NCBI RefSeq assembly: GCF_002351485.1 | Contig: NZ_NWMW01000003.1 | Coordinates: 1-64,000, forward strand | Direction: 5' to 3' | Source: Sphingomonas spermidinifaciens | GTDB lineage: Bacteria > Pseudomonadota > Alphaproteobacteria > Sphingomonadales > Sphingomonadaceae | DNA: 64,000 bases | Part shown: positions 7,875 through 17,400 of the stretch, in pieces | Layout of the letters: each line of letters starts with the position of its first letter | Position numbering within the stretch: position 1 is the first letter of the stretch | Program-made: the position numbers and the translations under genes | The notes under the pieces: generated by a model | Told to the model about the DNA's origin: nothing | Seen by the model: only the letters and a program-made list of their open reading frames with translations | Databases searched by the model: none

Positions 7875-9788
7875 CTACGCGGTGACCAGCGCCTCCAGCG
7901 CGTTGATCGTGAGCGGCTGGGCGCAGAGAAAACCCTGGTAATACTGACACCCCTCGGCCGCCAGCAGTTCGAGCTGCTGATCCGTCTCCACCCCCTCCGC
8001 GATCACGGCGAGGCCCAGTGAGCGGGCCATGTCGATGACGCCGCGCACGACGATGCGGTCGCGCGGATTGCCGGCAATGTCCTGCGCCAGCGCCTTGTCG
8101 ATCTTGAGATAATCGAGCGGCAGCGCCTTGAGATAGGCGAGGCTCGAATAACCCGTGCCGAAATCGTCGATCGCGACGCGCAGGCCCGCCCGGCGCAGTT
8201 CGGCGAGCAGGCGCGACGCCTCGCCCAGCTCCGCCATGAGGCCGCTCTCGGTGATCTCGACGGTCAGCCGCGCGCGCGGGAAGCCGCTCGCATCGACGCG
8301 GTCGAGCAGCCGGTCGGCGAACCCCGCGCGCGCAACGTCGCCGGCGGTGACGTTGATCGAGACGCGGAGCGCCGTCAGCGCTGCTGGCCACGCCGCCGCG
8401 CGCGCGAGCGCCAGCGACTGGACGTGATCCGACAGCGTCGATGACAGGCCCGCGCGGCCGGCGGCGGCGAACAGCGTTTCGGCCCCCAGCTCGCCCAGCT
8501 GGGGATGACGCCAGCGTGCCAGTGCCTCCACCCCGACAATCGCGCCGCTCGCAATCGCGACCTGCGGCTGCCAGAGGATCTCGATCTGCCCGCCCTCGAT
8601 CGCATCGCGCAACTGTACCGCGAGCGCGTCTATCGACACCGCCTGGTCCGAATCATCCTCGCCCAGCCGCCGCAGCAGCGCCGCCGCATCGTCGCCGGGT
8701 TGACTAACGACACCGCGGACAGATGCGCCGACGGGCATCAACTCGCCTTCGACGACAAAGGGCCGTGAGAGCGCCGCCTCGATAGCCGGTGCCGCCTCAT
8801 CGAGCGGGCGGCGCGCAGCGACCACGAACTCGGCGCCGTCAAGGCGCGCGACGATCGGCCGCGGAGCGCCCTGCGCCCCCAGCGCCTCCTCGATCCGCCG
8901 CGCCGCCGACTGGATCAGGCGGTCGCCCGCGCCCCGTCCGTAAGCGAGATTGACGATGTCGAGCCGCGCCAGGCCGATCGCGAGCAGATGCACCGGCCCC
9001 TCGATCAGCGCATGATCGATCCAGCGCCGCGCGCCCGCGGCGTCGCGCACGCGCGGCATCGCCTCGCGAAGCAGGGCGGCGACGTCGGGCGGCGTGCCCA
9101 GCGGCTCGACCAGCGCTAGCAGCCGGCCGGTGCGGGCGTCACGCTGGAGATGCTGGACGACGCGCCCGAGCGGCTCGATCGTCTGGACCACCGCCGTCGT
9201 CGCGGCGATGTCGCGCAGCGCGCCGCGAAGCTCGTCCCGTGCCCCGGCCGACAACAGGCGCATCGCGGCACGCGCCGTCAGCGAATCGGGCTGATCGACC
9301 AGCCGCGCAAGCAGCGGCGACAGCTGCACGCGCCGGCGCTCGGGATCCCAGCGCCAGCCGATCAGGTCGCGGCCCGGCGCGGCACTGCCACGCGGCGTCG
9401 CACCGCGCGCGGCGAATCGGAGCGCCTGAAGCAGTTCTTCCTCGCCAAAGGGGCTGGCGAGGAAATGCGTCGCCCCCGCCTCATACAGCGCGCCGAGCCG
9501 CGACAGGTCGGTCTTCGACACGCAAACCAGCATTGCTGCCGGCCGCTCCACCGCCTCGCCGAGCGCGCGCGCCGCGATCAGCCCGTCCTCGAACGCTCCG
9601 CGCGCATCGATCAGCGCCATCGCCGCACCCGAGGTGCGAAAGCGGCGCTCGACCGCTTCCCCGCGCCGAGCGGCTACCGCCTGCCACCCGCCGCGCGCCA
9701 CCAGCGCGGCGAGCTCGTCACGTTGTCGGAACGAAAGCACGAACAATGGCGGCTGGCCGCGCGGTGCAATCTCGGCGTCGCTGGTCAC
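7875..9788 (-). CDS. GGDEF/EAL-domain cyclic-di-GMP phosphodiesterase
   Basis: I start at the GTG at 9788, preceded by GGGGAAGGGGAG, giving 637 residues. Residues about 15-125 look like a degenerate response-regulator receiver. The GGDEF domain is degenerate, with DGAEF at 317-321 instead of GGDEF, so diguanylate cyclase activity is not expected. The EAL domain starts at 421 (EALARWRHP) and keeps the metal and catalytic residues: EITESGL, DDFGTGYSSL (541-550), LKIDK, AEGVET and the terminal QGF. It should hydrolyse c-di-GMP, lowering biofilm and raising motility signals. No membrane segments are seen, so it is cytoplasmic. It converges on argC and its start faces moaA. Confidence 0.9.
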   Translation of the reverse strand: MTSDAEIAPRGQPPLFVLSFRQRDELAALVARGGWQAVAARRGEAVERRFRTSGAAMALIDARGAFEDGLIAARALGEAVERPAAMLVCVSKTDLSRLGALYEAGATHFLASPFGEEELLQALRFAARGATPRGSAAPGRDLIGWRWDPERRRVQLSPLLARLVDQPDSLTARAAMRLLSAGARDELRGALRDIAATTAVVQTIEPLGRVVQHLQRDARTGRLLALVEPLGTPPDVAALLREAMPRVRDAAGARRWIDHALIEGPVHLLAIGLARLDIVNLAYGRGAGDRLIQSAARRIEEALGAQGAPRPIVARLDGAEFVVAARRPLDEAAPAIEAALSRPFVVEGELMPVGASVRGVVSQPGDDAAALLRRLGEDDSDQAVSIDALAVQLRDAIEGGQIEILWQPQVAIASGAIVGVEALARWRHPQLGELGAETLFAAAGRAGLSSTLSDHVQSLALARAAAWPAALTALRVSINVTAGDVARAGFADRLLDRVDASGFPRARLTVEITESGLMAELGEASRLLAELRRAGLRVAIDDFGTGYSSLAYLKALPLDYLKIDKALAQDIAGNPRDRIVVRGVIDMARSLGLAVIAEGVETDQQLELLAAEGCQYYQGFLCAQPLTINALEALVTA

Positions 9789-9889
9789 CCGCTCCCCTTC
9801 CCCTCTGACCTGAGGGTGTAGCGCGGCGGCACTTGCGCGCCAATCCGGGGTTGTTCGCAATTCACCGACGACCTAGGTTATTTGGCAGC

Positions 9890-10888
9890 ATGACGATCCC
9901 CACCCCCCTTATCGATCGTCACGGCCGCGCCATCCGCTATCTGCGCGTCTCGGTCACCGACCGCTGCGACCTTCGCTGTCGCTATTGCATGGCCGAGAAG
10001 ATGAGCTTCCTGCCGCGTTCGGCGCTGCTCACCCTCGAGGAGATGGCGCTGATCGCCGAGCGGTTCGTCGCACGCGGGGTGACCAAGATCCGGCTGACCG
10101 GGGGCGAACCGCTGGTCCGGCGCGACGCGATCGATCTCGTGCATCGATTGGGGCGGCACGTCGGCACCGGGCTCGACGAACTGACGATGACGACCAACGG
10201 CACGCGGCTCGCAGATCATGCGGGGGCGCTGTTCGCCGCGGGCGTGCGGCGGATCAACGTCAGCCTCGACAGCCTCGATCCCGCGACTTTCCGGCACATC
10301 ACCCGCCACGGCGACCTGGGCCAGGTGCTGGGCGGCATCGCTGCGGCCAAGGCGGCGGGGCTGGCGGTCAAGATCAACGCGGTCGCGCTTGCCGGGCTCA
10401 ACGATCATGCGCTCGGCGACATGCTCGACTGGTGCATCGCCGAGGGGCATGACCTGACGCTGATCGAGACGATGCCCGTCGGGGCAATCGACGAGGATCG
10501 CGCCGACCGCTTCGTCCCGCTGACGAAGGTGCTTGGACAATTGCAGGCTCGTTTCGAGCTTACCCCCGATGCCCGCTCGACCGGCGGGCCTGCGCGATAT
10601 TGGCGTGTCGGGGACAGCGACGTTCGCCTCGGTCTTATCTCTCCGCTCACGGGCAATTTCTGCGCGGGCTGCAACCGCGTCCGGCTGACGACCGAGGGGA
10701 TGCTCTATACCTGCCTCGGTCACGAGGATTCGGTCGATCTGAAGGCGGCGATCCGCTCGGGCGGGCTCGCTGGCGTAGACGCTGCAATCGACGCGGCGCT
10801 CGCCGCCAAGCCGCTCGCTCACGAGTTTCGCATCGCGCCGGGCGCGGCGCCGGCGCATGCACGGCACATGAGCGTCACCGGCGGATGA
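9890..10888 (+). CDS. moaA: GTP 3',8-cyclase, molybdenum cofactor synthesis
   Basis: Radical-SAM enzyme that starts molybdopterin synthesis from GTP. At 332 residues from the ATG 9890 it is full length. The N-terminal SAM cluster is C26-x3-C30-x2-C33 (CDLRCRYC). The second 4Fe-4S cluster uses C258, C261 and C275. The essential C-terminal Gly-Gly is present (SVTGG). The stop overlaps the nadK start by ATGA, so the two are translationally coupled. Confidence 0.96.
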   Translation: MTIPTPLIDRHGRAIRYLRVSVTDRCDLRCRYCMAEKMSFLPRSALLTLEEMALIAERFVARGVTKIRLTGGEPLVRRDAIDLVHRLGRHVGTGLDELTMTTNGTRLADHAGALFAAGVRRINVSLDSLDPATFRHITRHGDLGQVLGGIAAAKAAGLAVKINAVALAGLNDHALGDMLDWCIAEGHDLTLIETMPVGAIDEDRADRFVPLTKVLGQLQARFELTPDARSTGGPARYWRVGDSDVRLGLISPLTGNFCAGCNRVRLTTEGMLYTCLGHEDSVDLKAAIRSGGLAGVDAAIDAALAAKPLAHEFRIAPGAAPAHARHMSVTGG

Positions 10889-11661
10889 GCATCTTTTCGC
10901 GGGCCGCGCTGGTGGCCTCTCCCACGGGTCCGGCGCAGGCCGCGATCGGCGAGCTTCGCGAGCGCTATGAGTGGGTCGATCTGGACGCGGCCGAGATGCT
11001 CGTCGTCCTCGGCGGCGACGGCTTCATGCTCCAGACGTTGCACATGATGCTCGAGCGGCGGCGGATCGTGCCGGCGTTCGGCATGAACCTCGGCACCGTC
11101 GGCTTTCTGATGAACGAATGGCGGCTGACCGGGCTGGAGGAACGGATCGCCCGCGCGCGACCCTTCCGCGTATCGCCGCTCCTCATGACCGCCACGACGA
11201 TCGACGGCACGCGCCACGTCCTGCCCGCAATCAACGAGGTGTCGCTGCTGCGCGAGACGCGTCAGACCGCCAAGTTGCGCGTCGAGGTCAACGACCGCGA
11301 CGTGCTACCCGAATTGGTCTGCGACGGCATCCTCGTCGCGACGCCGGCGGGCTCCACCGCCTACAATCTGTCGGCGAACGGCCCGATCCTGCCCTTGGGG
11401 TCGAAGCTGGTCGCGCTCACTCCTATCAGCCCGTTCCGCCCCCGGCGCTGGCGCGGCGCGATCCTGCCCGAAAAGGCGCGCGTCGCGCTGACGGTGCTCG
11501 AGGCGGACAAGCGCCCGGTCAGCGCCGTCGCCGACCAGCGCGAGGTCCGCGACGTCGCCCGTGTCGAGATCGCGATCGACCATATCCGTGACCTCACCCT
11601 GCTGTTCGATCCCGAACACGCGCTCGACGACCGGATCACGATGGAACAGTTCATCGCCTGA
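10885..11661 (+). CDS. nadK: NAD kinase
   Basis: Phosphorylates NAD to NADP in the cytoplasm. The 258-residue protein begins at an ATG overlapping the moaA stop. It has the GGDG motif (43-46) with its catalytic Asp, the conserved NLGTVGFL segment and the TPAGSTAYNLSANGP signature of the NAD-kinase fold. It is short at the N-terminus, as in other alphaproteobacteria. Confidence 0.95.
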   Translation: MSIFSRAALVASPTGPAQAAIGELRERYEWVDLDAAEMLVVLGGDGFMLQTLHMMLERRRIVPAFGMNLGTVGFLMNEWRLTGLEERIARARPFRVSPLLMTATTIDGTRHVLPAINEVSLLRETRQTAKLRVEVNDRDVLPELVCDGILVATPAGSTAYNLSANGPILPLGSKLVALTPISPFRPRRWRGAILPEKARVALTVLEADKRPVSAVADQREVRDVARVEIAIDHIRDLTLLFDPEHALDDRITMEQFIA

Positions 11662-11749
11662 CCGCCCGGGCCGCCCGTCGCGGCGCCGACCATTTTTTCC
11701 AATCGCCGCCGGTCAGGTCGCGTTAGATGGTCGCGCGGGGGTGTAGTTC

Positions 11750-11929
11750 ATGACGATAAAAGTGATCCTGCTCGCCACTGCCGCGGCGGTTACGGCCGCA
11801 CTGCTGCTCTTGGCTCATCGCAAGTCGCAACGCAAACGACGCGCCGCACGCGCATCTCGGCGCGAACACAACCTGGAACTCGAGCGCAAGTGGCAAGCGT
11901 TCGTCGCGCGTCAGCAAGAAAGCGAATGA
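11750..11929 (+). CDS. Hypothetical 59-residue membrane protein
   Basis: An ATG at 11750 opens a 59-codon frame. Residues 3-22 (IKVILLATAAAVTAALLLLA) form a single hydrophobic helix, followed by a strongly charged tail rich in Arg/Lys and Glu (RKSQRKRRAARASRRE) ending QQESE. The tail would face the cytoplasm by the positive-inside rule. No clear Shine-Dalgarno is seen. I do not recognise a family. It sits between nadK and tRNA-Asn. Confidence 0.4.
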   Translation: MTIKVILLATAAAVTAALLLLAHRKSQRKRRAARASRREHNLELERKWQAFVARQQESE

Positions 11930-11977
11930 TTGCACGAGGAACTCGAGAGCGATCCGCCGCGACGGACAGGCTTCCGG

Positions 11978-12052
11978 TGGCTCCCTGAGTAGGATTCGAA
12001 CCTACGGCCGCTCGATTAACAGTCGAGAGCTCTACCGCTGAGCTATCAGGGA
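11978..12052 (-). tRNA. tRNA-Asn (GTT)
   Basis: Read on the minus strand it folds as a complete cloverleaf: acceptor TCCCTGA/TCAGGGA, D arm GCTC...GAGC, anticodon stem CTCGA/TCGAG around loop CTGTTAA (anticodon GTT), variable loop CGGCC and T arm GTAGG-TTCGAAT-CCTAC. Discriminator G and the 3' CCA are encoded. Confidence 0.97.
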
Positions 12053-12164
12053 TCACCAAGTGCCGGCGGGCGTCCCGCTCGCCGGAGGCGCGCCTATAGC
12101 AACGCCGTTTCGGATCGCGCAAGCGGGGAAGGCAGGTTTTTTTGCCCTCCCCGCCGTCGTCCGG

Positions 12165-12980
12165 TCACCCAACGAATGCGCGCTCGATCACGAAGTCGGC
12201 AGGCCGCGCATTCGAGCCTTCCTCGAAGCCGATCGCCTCGAAATGCTTGGCGAACTCGTTGATCATCGCGGTCGAGCCGCAGAGCATGATGCGATCCTCG
12301 GCGGGATCGAACTGCGCCGGGCCGGTGATAGGCTCGGCGAACATCTTGCCGCTTTCGATCAGCGCCTGGATGCGGCCCTGATTCTCGAACGGCTCGCGCG
12401 TGCAGGTCGGCAGATAGTGAAGCTGCGCCGCCGCCTGCTCGCCGACCAGCGGATCCTCGGCGAAGCTGGCCGACAATTCCTCACGGAAGGCGAGGTCGCT
12501 GACCCGGCGCACCGAATGGACGACGATCACCTGCTCGAACCGTTCATAGGTGTCGGGATCTCGGATCAGGCTGAGGAACGGAGCAAGGCCCGTGCCGGTC
12601 GACAGAAGGAACAGCCGCTTGCCCGGCCGCAGCGCGTCGGTGACAAGCGTACCGGTCGGCTTGCGGCCGAGATAGAGCTCGTCGCCCTCGCCCACCAGCT
12701 GAAGGCGCGAGGTCAACGGGCCGTCCTCGACCTTGATCGACAGGAACTCGACCTCCTCGGCCCAGGCGGCGCTGGCGATCGAATAGGCGCGCATCAAGGG
12801 CTTGCCCTCGACTTCCATGCCCAGCATCACGAACTCGCCCGAGCGGAATCGGAAGCTTTGCGGGCGTTCGACCGCCAGGCTGAACAGATGCTCGTTCCAG
12901 TGGCGGACCCAGAGCACCTTGACCGTGTCGAAGGCGGCGTGCGGGGGCTGGACGATCGGCAGGCGGGCGGGGGCGTTCAA
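12165..12980 (-). CDS. fpr: Ferredoxin-NADP+ reductase
   Basis: FAD flavoprotein exchanging electrons between NADPH and ferredoxin or flavodoxin. I choose the TTG at 12980, with GGAG upstream, giving a 271-residue protein that begins MNAPARLPIVQP. This is the usual bacterial length; the longer upstream frame is not family-like. The FAD-binding RAYSIAS motif and the NADP-binding GTGLAPFLS motif are both visible, and the C-terminus (FVIERAFVG) is family-typical. It is divergent from the efflux operon, with 262 bases between. Confidence 0.92.
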   Translation of the reverse strand: MNAPARLPIVQPPHAAFDTVKVLWVRHWNEHLFSLAVERPQSFRFRSGEFVMLGMEVEGKPLMRAYSIASAAWAEEVEFLSIKVEDGPLTSRLQLVGEGDELYLGRKPTGTLVTDALRPGKRLFLLSTGTGLAPFLSLIRDPDTYERFEQVIVVHSVRRVSDLAFREELSASFAEDPLVGEQAAAQLHYLPTCTREPFENQGRIQALIESGKMFAEPITGPAQFDPAEDRIMLCGSTAMINEFAKHFEAIGFEEGSNARPADFVIERAFVG

Positions 12981-13058
12981 GACAAGGGCTCCGTGGCGGG
13001 GCGCGCAGACGGGCGCGCGAGGAATGGCGGCGAAATGATCGCAGCCGCTTCCGGTTGC

Positions 13059-13075
13059 AAGACAGTTTGTCTTGG
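13059..13075. promoter_or_regulatory. 17-base palindrome between fpr and the efflux operon
   Basis: CAAGACA, GTT, TGTCTTG is a perfect inverted repeat of 7-base arms. It lies in the divergent control region, about 80 bases beyond the fpr start and 170 before the efflux start, and fits an operator for a dimeric repressor. No regulator gene is adjacent. Confidence 0.45.
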
Positions 13076-13242
13076 GCAGGCATGCCGAGCACCTTGGCCC
13101 GATTGAATGTTGCATCGCAAAACTTATGAACGGGCTCGTACAAAAATGTTGTGCGGGTACCTTGCAATCGGATGAACGGCTTCGCACTTAGCTGCTGCCC
13201 AAGCGCCGTGAGAGCGCGGCCTTGCAAAAGGGATTCATCCAG

Positions 13243-14469
13243 ATGCGAACCTTCCCCGCCCCTGCCCGCATCGCCGTGCGCAGCACTGCCGCGACTCCTT
13301 TGCTGGCGCTGCTGGCGCTGACCGCCTGCGGGGGCGGACAGCCGCCCCAGGCACCTCCGCCGCCGGTGGTGCAGGTCGCCAACCCGATCCAGCGCGAGAT
13401 CTACGACTGGGACGAATATGTCGGCCGGTTCGAGGCGATCCAGGATGCCGAGATTCGTCCGCGCGCGTCGGGCACGATCCAGGAAGTGCTGTTCAGCGAC
13501 GGCCAGCGCGTGTCGCAGGGTCAGGCGTTGTTCCAGATTGACCCCCGCCCCTACCGCGCCGCGCTCGCAAATGCGCGGGCGCAGGTGCTGCGTGCGCAGG
13601 CGACGCTCGCCAACGCCCGTTCGGTGGCGGCCCGCTCCGAATCGCTCCTGAAGGCGCAGGCGGTCAGCCGCGAGGAGTATGAGCAGAACACCGCGAACGT
13701 CCGCACCGCCGCCGCCGATCTCGAAGCGGCGCGCGCACAGGTGCAGACCGCCGAGCTCAATCTCGGCTTCACCACCGTCCGCTCGCCGATTGCCGGCCGC
13801 GTGTCGCGCCGGTCGGTCAGCCGGGGCAATTTCGTCCAGGAGGGAACGACGGTGCTGACGCGCGTCGTCTCGGTCGATCCCATCTGGTTCAGCTTCGACG
13901 GGGCCGAGGCATTCTACCTCAAATACAGCCGCCAGAATGCGCGGGGTGAGCGCGGCTCGTCACGCGACACCGGCAATCCGGTCGAGGTCCAGCTCGCCGA
14001 CGAGAGCGGCTATAACTGGCGTGGTCGGATGGACTTCGTCGACAACGCGATCGATCCCAATTCGGGCACGATCCGCGCGCATGCCCGGATCGCCAATCCC
14101 GACGGCTTCCTGACGCCGGGCATGTTCGGCCGCGCGCGACTGCTGGGATCGGGCACCTATCGGGCGATGCTGATCCCCGATACCGCGATCGTCACCGATC
14201 AGGCGCGCAAGATCGTCTATGTCGTGGGGCAGGACGGCAAGGTCGCGCCGCGCCCGGTCGTCACCGGGCCGCCGGCCGATGGCCTGCGCGTCATCCGTGA
14301 CGGCTTGGCGCCCACCGACCGCGTCGTGATCCAGGGGCTGACCACGCTCCAGCCCGGCATGGCCGTCCAGGCCAAGCTGACCCGCATCCAGGCCAAGCCC
14401 AAGGGCGACACGCCGGGTTCCCAGCCGGTGACGACGCCCCCCGCCGCCGACGCCAGCCAGGCGAACTGA
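13243..14469 (+). CDS. RND efflux periplasmic adaptor (membrane fusion protein)
   Basis: Periplasmic lipoprotein linking the RND pump to the outer-membrane channel. From ATG 13243 it has 408 residues, a signal sequence ending in the lipobox LTAC (Cys29), then barrel-sandwich and alpha-hairpin regions (RPRASGTIQEVLFSDGQRV, a long Ala/Arg/Gln-rich hairpin, and TVRSPIAGRVSRRSV). The AcrA/MexA/AdeA-type call is clear. The C-terminal tail is Pro/Ala/Gln-rich. The RND gene starts one base after its stop. Confidence 0.94.
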   Translation: MRTFPAPARIAVRSTAATPLLALLALTACGGGQPPQAPPPPVVQVANPIQREIYDWDEYVGRFEAIQDAEIRPRASGTIQEVLFSDGQRVSQGQALFQIDPRPYRAALANARAQVLRAQATLANARSVAARSESLLKAQAVSREEYEQNTANVRTAAADLEAARAQVQTAELNLGFTTVRSPIAGRVSRRSVSRGNFVQEGTTVLTRVVSVDPIWFSFDGAEAFYLKYSRQNARGERGSSRDTGNPVEVQLADESGYNWRGRMDFVDNAIDPNSGTIRAHARIANPDGFLTPGMFGRARLLGSGTYRAMLIPDTAIVTDQARKIVYVVGQDGKVAPRPVVTGPPADGLRVIRDGLAPTDRVVIQGLTTLQPGMAVQAKLTRIQAKPKGDTPGSQPVTTPPAADASQAN

Positions 14470-14470
14470 C

Positions 14471-17400
14471 ATGCGCTTCCCGCATTTCTTCATCGACCGC
14501 CCGATCTTCGCGGCGGTCCTCTCGGTTCTGATCCTCGTCTTCGGCATCGTCGCGCTGCCGACGCTGCCGGTGACGCAGTATCCGGAGATCGCGCCGCCGA
14601 CCGTCGTCGTCACCGCGCAGTTCCCCGGCGCGAGCGCCGAGACGCTGGCCGAGACCGTGGCCGCTCCGCTGGAGGAGGCGATCAACGGCGTCGAGAACAT
14701 GATCTACATGTCCTCGTCCTCGACCGGCGACGGCGCGCTCCAGATCACCGTGACCTTTGCGCAGGGCACCGACGCCGACCAGGCGCAGGTGCTCGTCCAG
14801 AACCGCGTCGCTTCTGCCGAGCCGCGGCTCCCTGAACAGACGCGACAGATCGGCGTCACGACGCTCAAGAACTCGCCCGACTTCCTGATGGTGGCGATGT
14901 TCTCGTCGCCCGACGGGTCGCTCAGCCAGGAATATGTCTCCAACTATGTGGGGACGCAGGTCATCGACCGGCTGGCGCGTGTGCAGGGCGTCGGCAATGC
15001 GCAGGCGTTCGGCAGCCGCGACTATAACATGCGCGTCTGGATCGATCCCGACCTCGCCGCCGCGCGCAACCTGACCGTCGATGAAATCACGACCGCGATC
15101 CGCGGTCAGAACGCACAGGTCGCCGCCGGTGCGGTTGGCCAGCCGCCGTTCGCAGGCTCGGGCTCGGCCTTCCAGCTCGGCGTCCAGACCGAGGGGCGGC
15201 TGACCACGCCCGAGCAGTTCGGCGAGATCATCATCAAGCGCGACGCCAATGGCGCGATGACGCGACTGCGCGACGTTGCGCGGATCGAGCTGGGCGCGGA
15301 GACCTATGCCGTCAACGCCTATCTGAACGGCGTGCCGGTGACCGCGGTCGCGATCAGCCAGCTGCCGGGTTCGAACGCGCTCGACGCCGCCGACGCCGTC
15401 ATCAAGGAGCTGGAGGAAGCGAAGAAGTCGTTCCCGCCGGGCATGACCTATTCGATCCCCTACAATCCGACCGAGTATATCTCTGCCTCGATCGAGGCGG
15501 TGGTCGACACGCTGGTCGAGGCGATCATCCTCGTCGCGCTGGTGGTGCTCGTCTTCCTCCAGAGCTGGCGCGCGGCGATCATCCCGATCATCGCGATCCC
15601 GGTTTCGCTGCTCGGCAGCCTCGCGATCCTCGCGGGCTTCGGCTATTCGCTCAACAACCTGTCGCTGTTCGGCATGGTGCTGGCGATCGGTATCGTGGTC
15701 GACGACGCGATCGTCGTCGTCGAGAATGTCGAACGCCTGATGGAAGAGCGCGGCATGTCGCCGCGCGAGGCCGCGCACGAGACCATGGATGAAGTGGCCG
15801 GCGCGCTGATCGCAATCGCACTGGTTCTGTGCGGCGTGTTCGTGCCGACGATGTTCATTCCCGGCATTTCGGGGCAGTTCTATCAGCAGTTCGCGCTGAC
15901 GATCGTGTCGGCGACCGCCATTTCGGCGATCGTGTCGCTCACGCTGTCGCCTGCGATGGCCGCGCTGATCCTGAAGCCCAAGGCGCATGACGCCGAGCCG
16001 AAGCGCGGCTGGCGCGGCCTGCCCGGCCGCTTCGCGCGCGGCTTCAACCGCGGGTTCGACTGGCTGGCGGAACGTTATGGCCGCTTCACCGCGCGCGCGG
16101 TGCGCATGCTGGGCGTCATCGCCATCGCCTATGTGCTGTTGATCGGGCTTGCCGGCTGGCGCTTCTATGCGACGCCGACCGGCTTCATCCCGGCGCAGGA
16201 CCAGGGCTATCTCATCACCGCGGCGCAGCTGCCGCCGGGCAGCTCGCTCCAGCGGACGACCGAGGTGATGCTTCGCGCCGAGAAGACCGCGCGCCAGATC
16301 CCGGGCATGAAGGACACGGTGATGTTCGTCGGCCTCGACGGCGCGAGCTTCTCGACCGCGCCCAATACCGCGGCGATGTTCGTCACCATGCAGCCGCATG
16401 CCGAGCGCGCCGACGCCGACACGCTCGCCAATCAGCTGCGCGGCGCGCTCGCCCAGTTCAACGAGGGGCTGCTGCTTGTCATCCCGCCGCCGCCTGTCCA
16501 GGGCATCGGCACCGGCGGCGGCTGGAAGATGATGATCGAGGACCGCGAGAATCGCGGCTACCAGGCGCTCGAGGCCGCGACCTTCGGCATGATGATGAAG
16601 GCTAACCAGACCCCCGGCATCGCCGGCGCCTTCACCCTCTTCAACACGCGCACCCCGCGCCTGTTTGCCGATGTCGATCGCGAGCGCGCCGAGCAGCTGG
16701 GCGTCCCCGTCAGCAACATCTTCTCGACGATGGGCACCTATCTCGGCTCCTCCTATGTCAACGACTTCAATCTGCTGGGCCGCACGTTCCGCGTAACGGC
16801 GCAGGCCGACGCGCCCTATCGCGACGAGACGTCGGACATCGGCCGGCTGCGCACGCGATCGGCGTCGGGGGCAATGGTGCCGCTCGATGCCGTCATGACG
16901 ATCCGCGACGACAGCGGGCCGTACCGCGTGGTGCGCTACAACCTCTATCCCTCGGCCGAATTCCAGGGGGATACGGTGCCCGGCTTCTCCTCGGGCCAGA
17001 CGCTCGCCGCGCTCGAAAAGATCGCCGCGGAGACGCTGCCCGAGGGCATGTCCTACGAATGGACGGAGCTTGCCTTCCAGCAGAAGCAGGCGGGCAATAC
17101 CGGCGTGATCGCCTTCGCCCTCGCGGTGCTGTTCGTCTTCCTGCTGCTCGCGGCGAATTACGAGAGCCTCGTGCTGCCGCTAGCGGTCATCCTGATCGTG
17201 CCGATGTGCCTGCTGGCGGCGATGCTGGGCGTCAACCTGATGGGGATGGACAACAACATCCTCACGCAGATCGGCCTCGTCGTGCTCATCGGCCTCGCGG
17301 CGAAGAACGCGATCCTGATCGTCGAGTTCGCCAAGCAGAACGAGGAGGAGGGCAAGGAACTGCTCGAGGCGGCGCGCCTTGCCGCCGCGCAGCGACTGCG

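Noticed and set aside
12123-12154. Terminator between tRNA-Asn and fpr
   Set aside because: Arms GCGGGGA/TCCCCGC surround a T-run that is in the loop, not after the stem, so it does not look like a standard terminator on either strand.
14291-16399. 702-codon minus-strand frame opposite the RND pump
   Set aside because: His/Arg/Asp-rich antisense shadow of a well-recognised pump gene.
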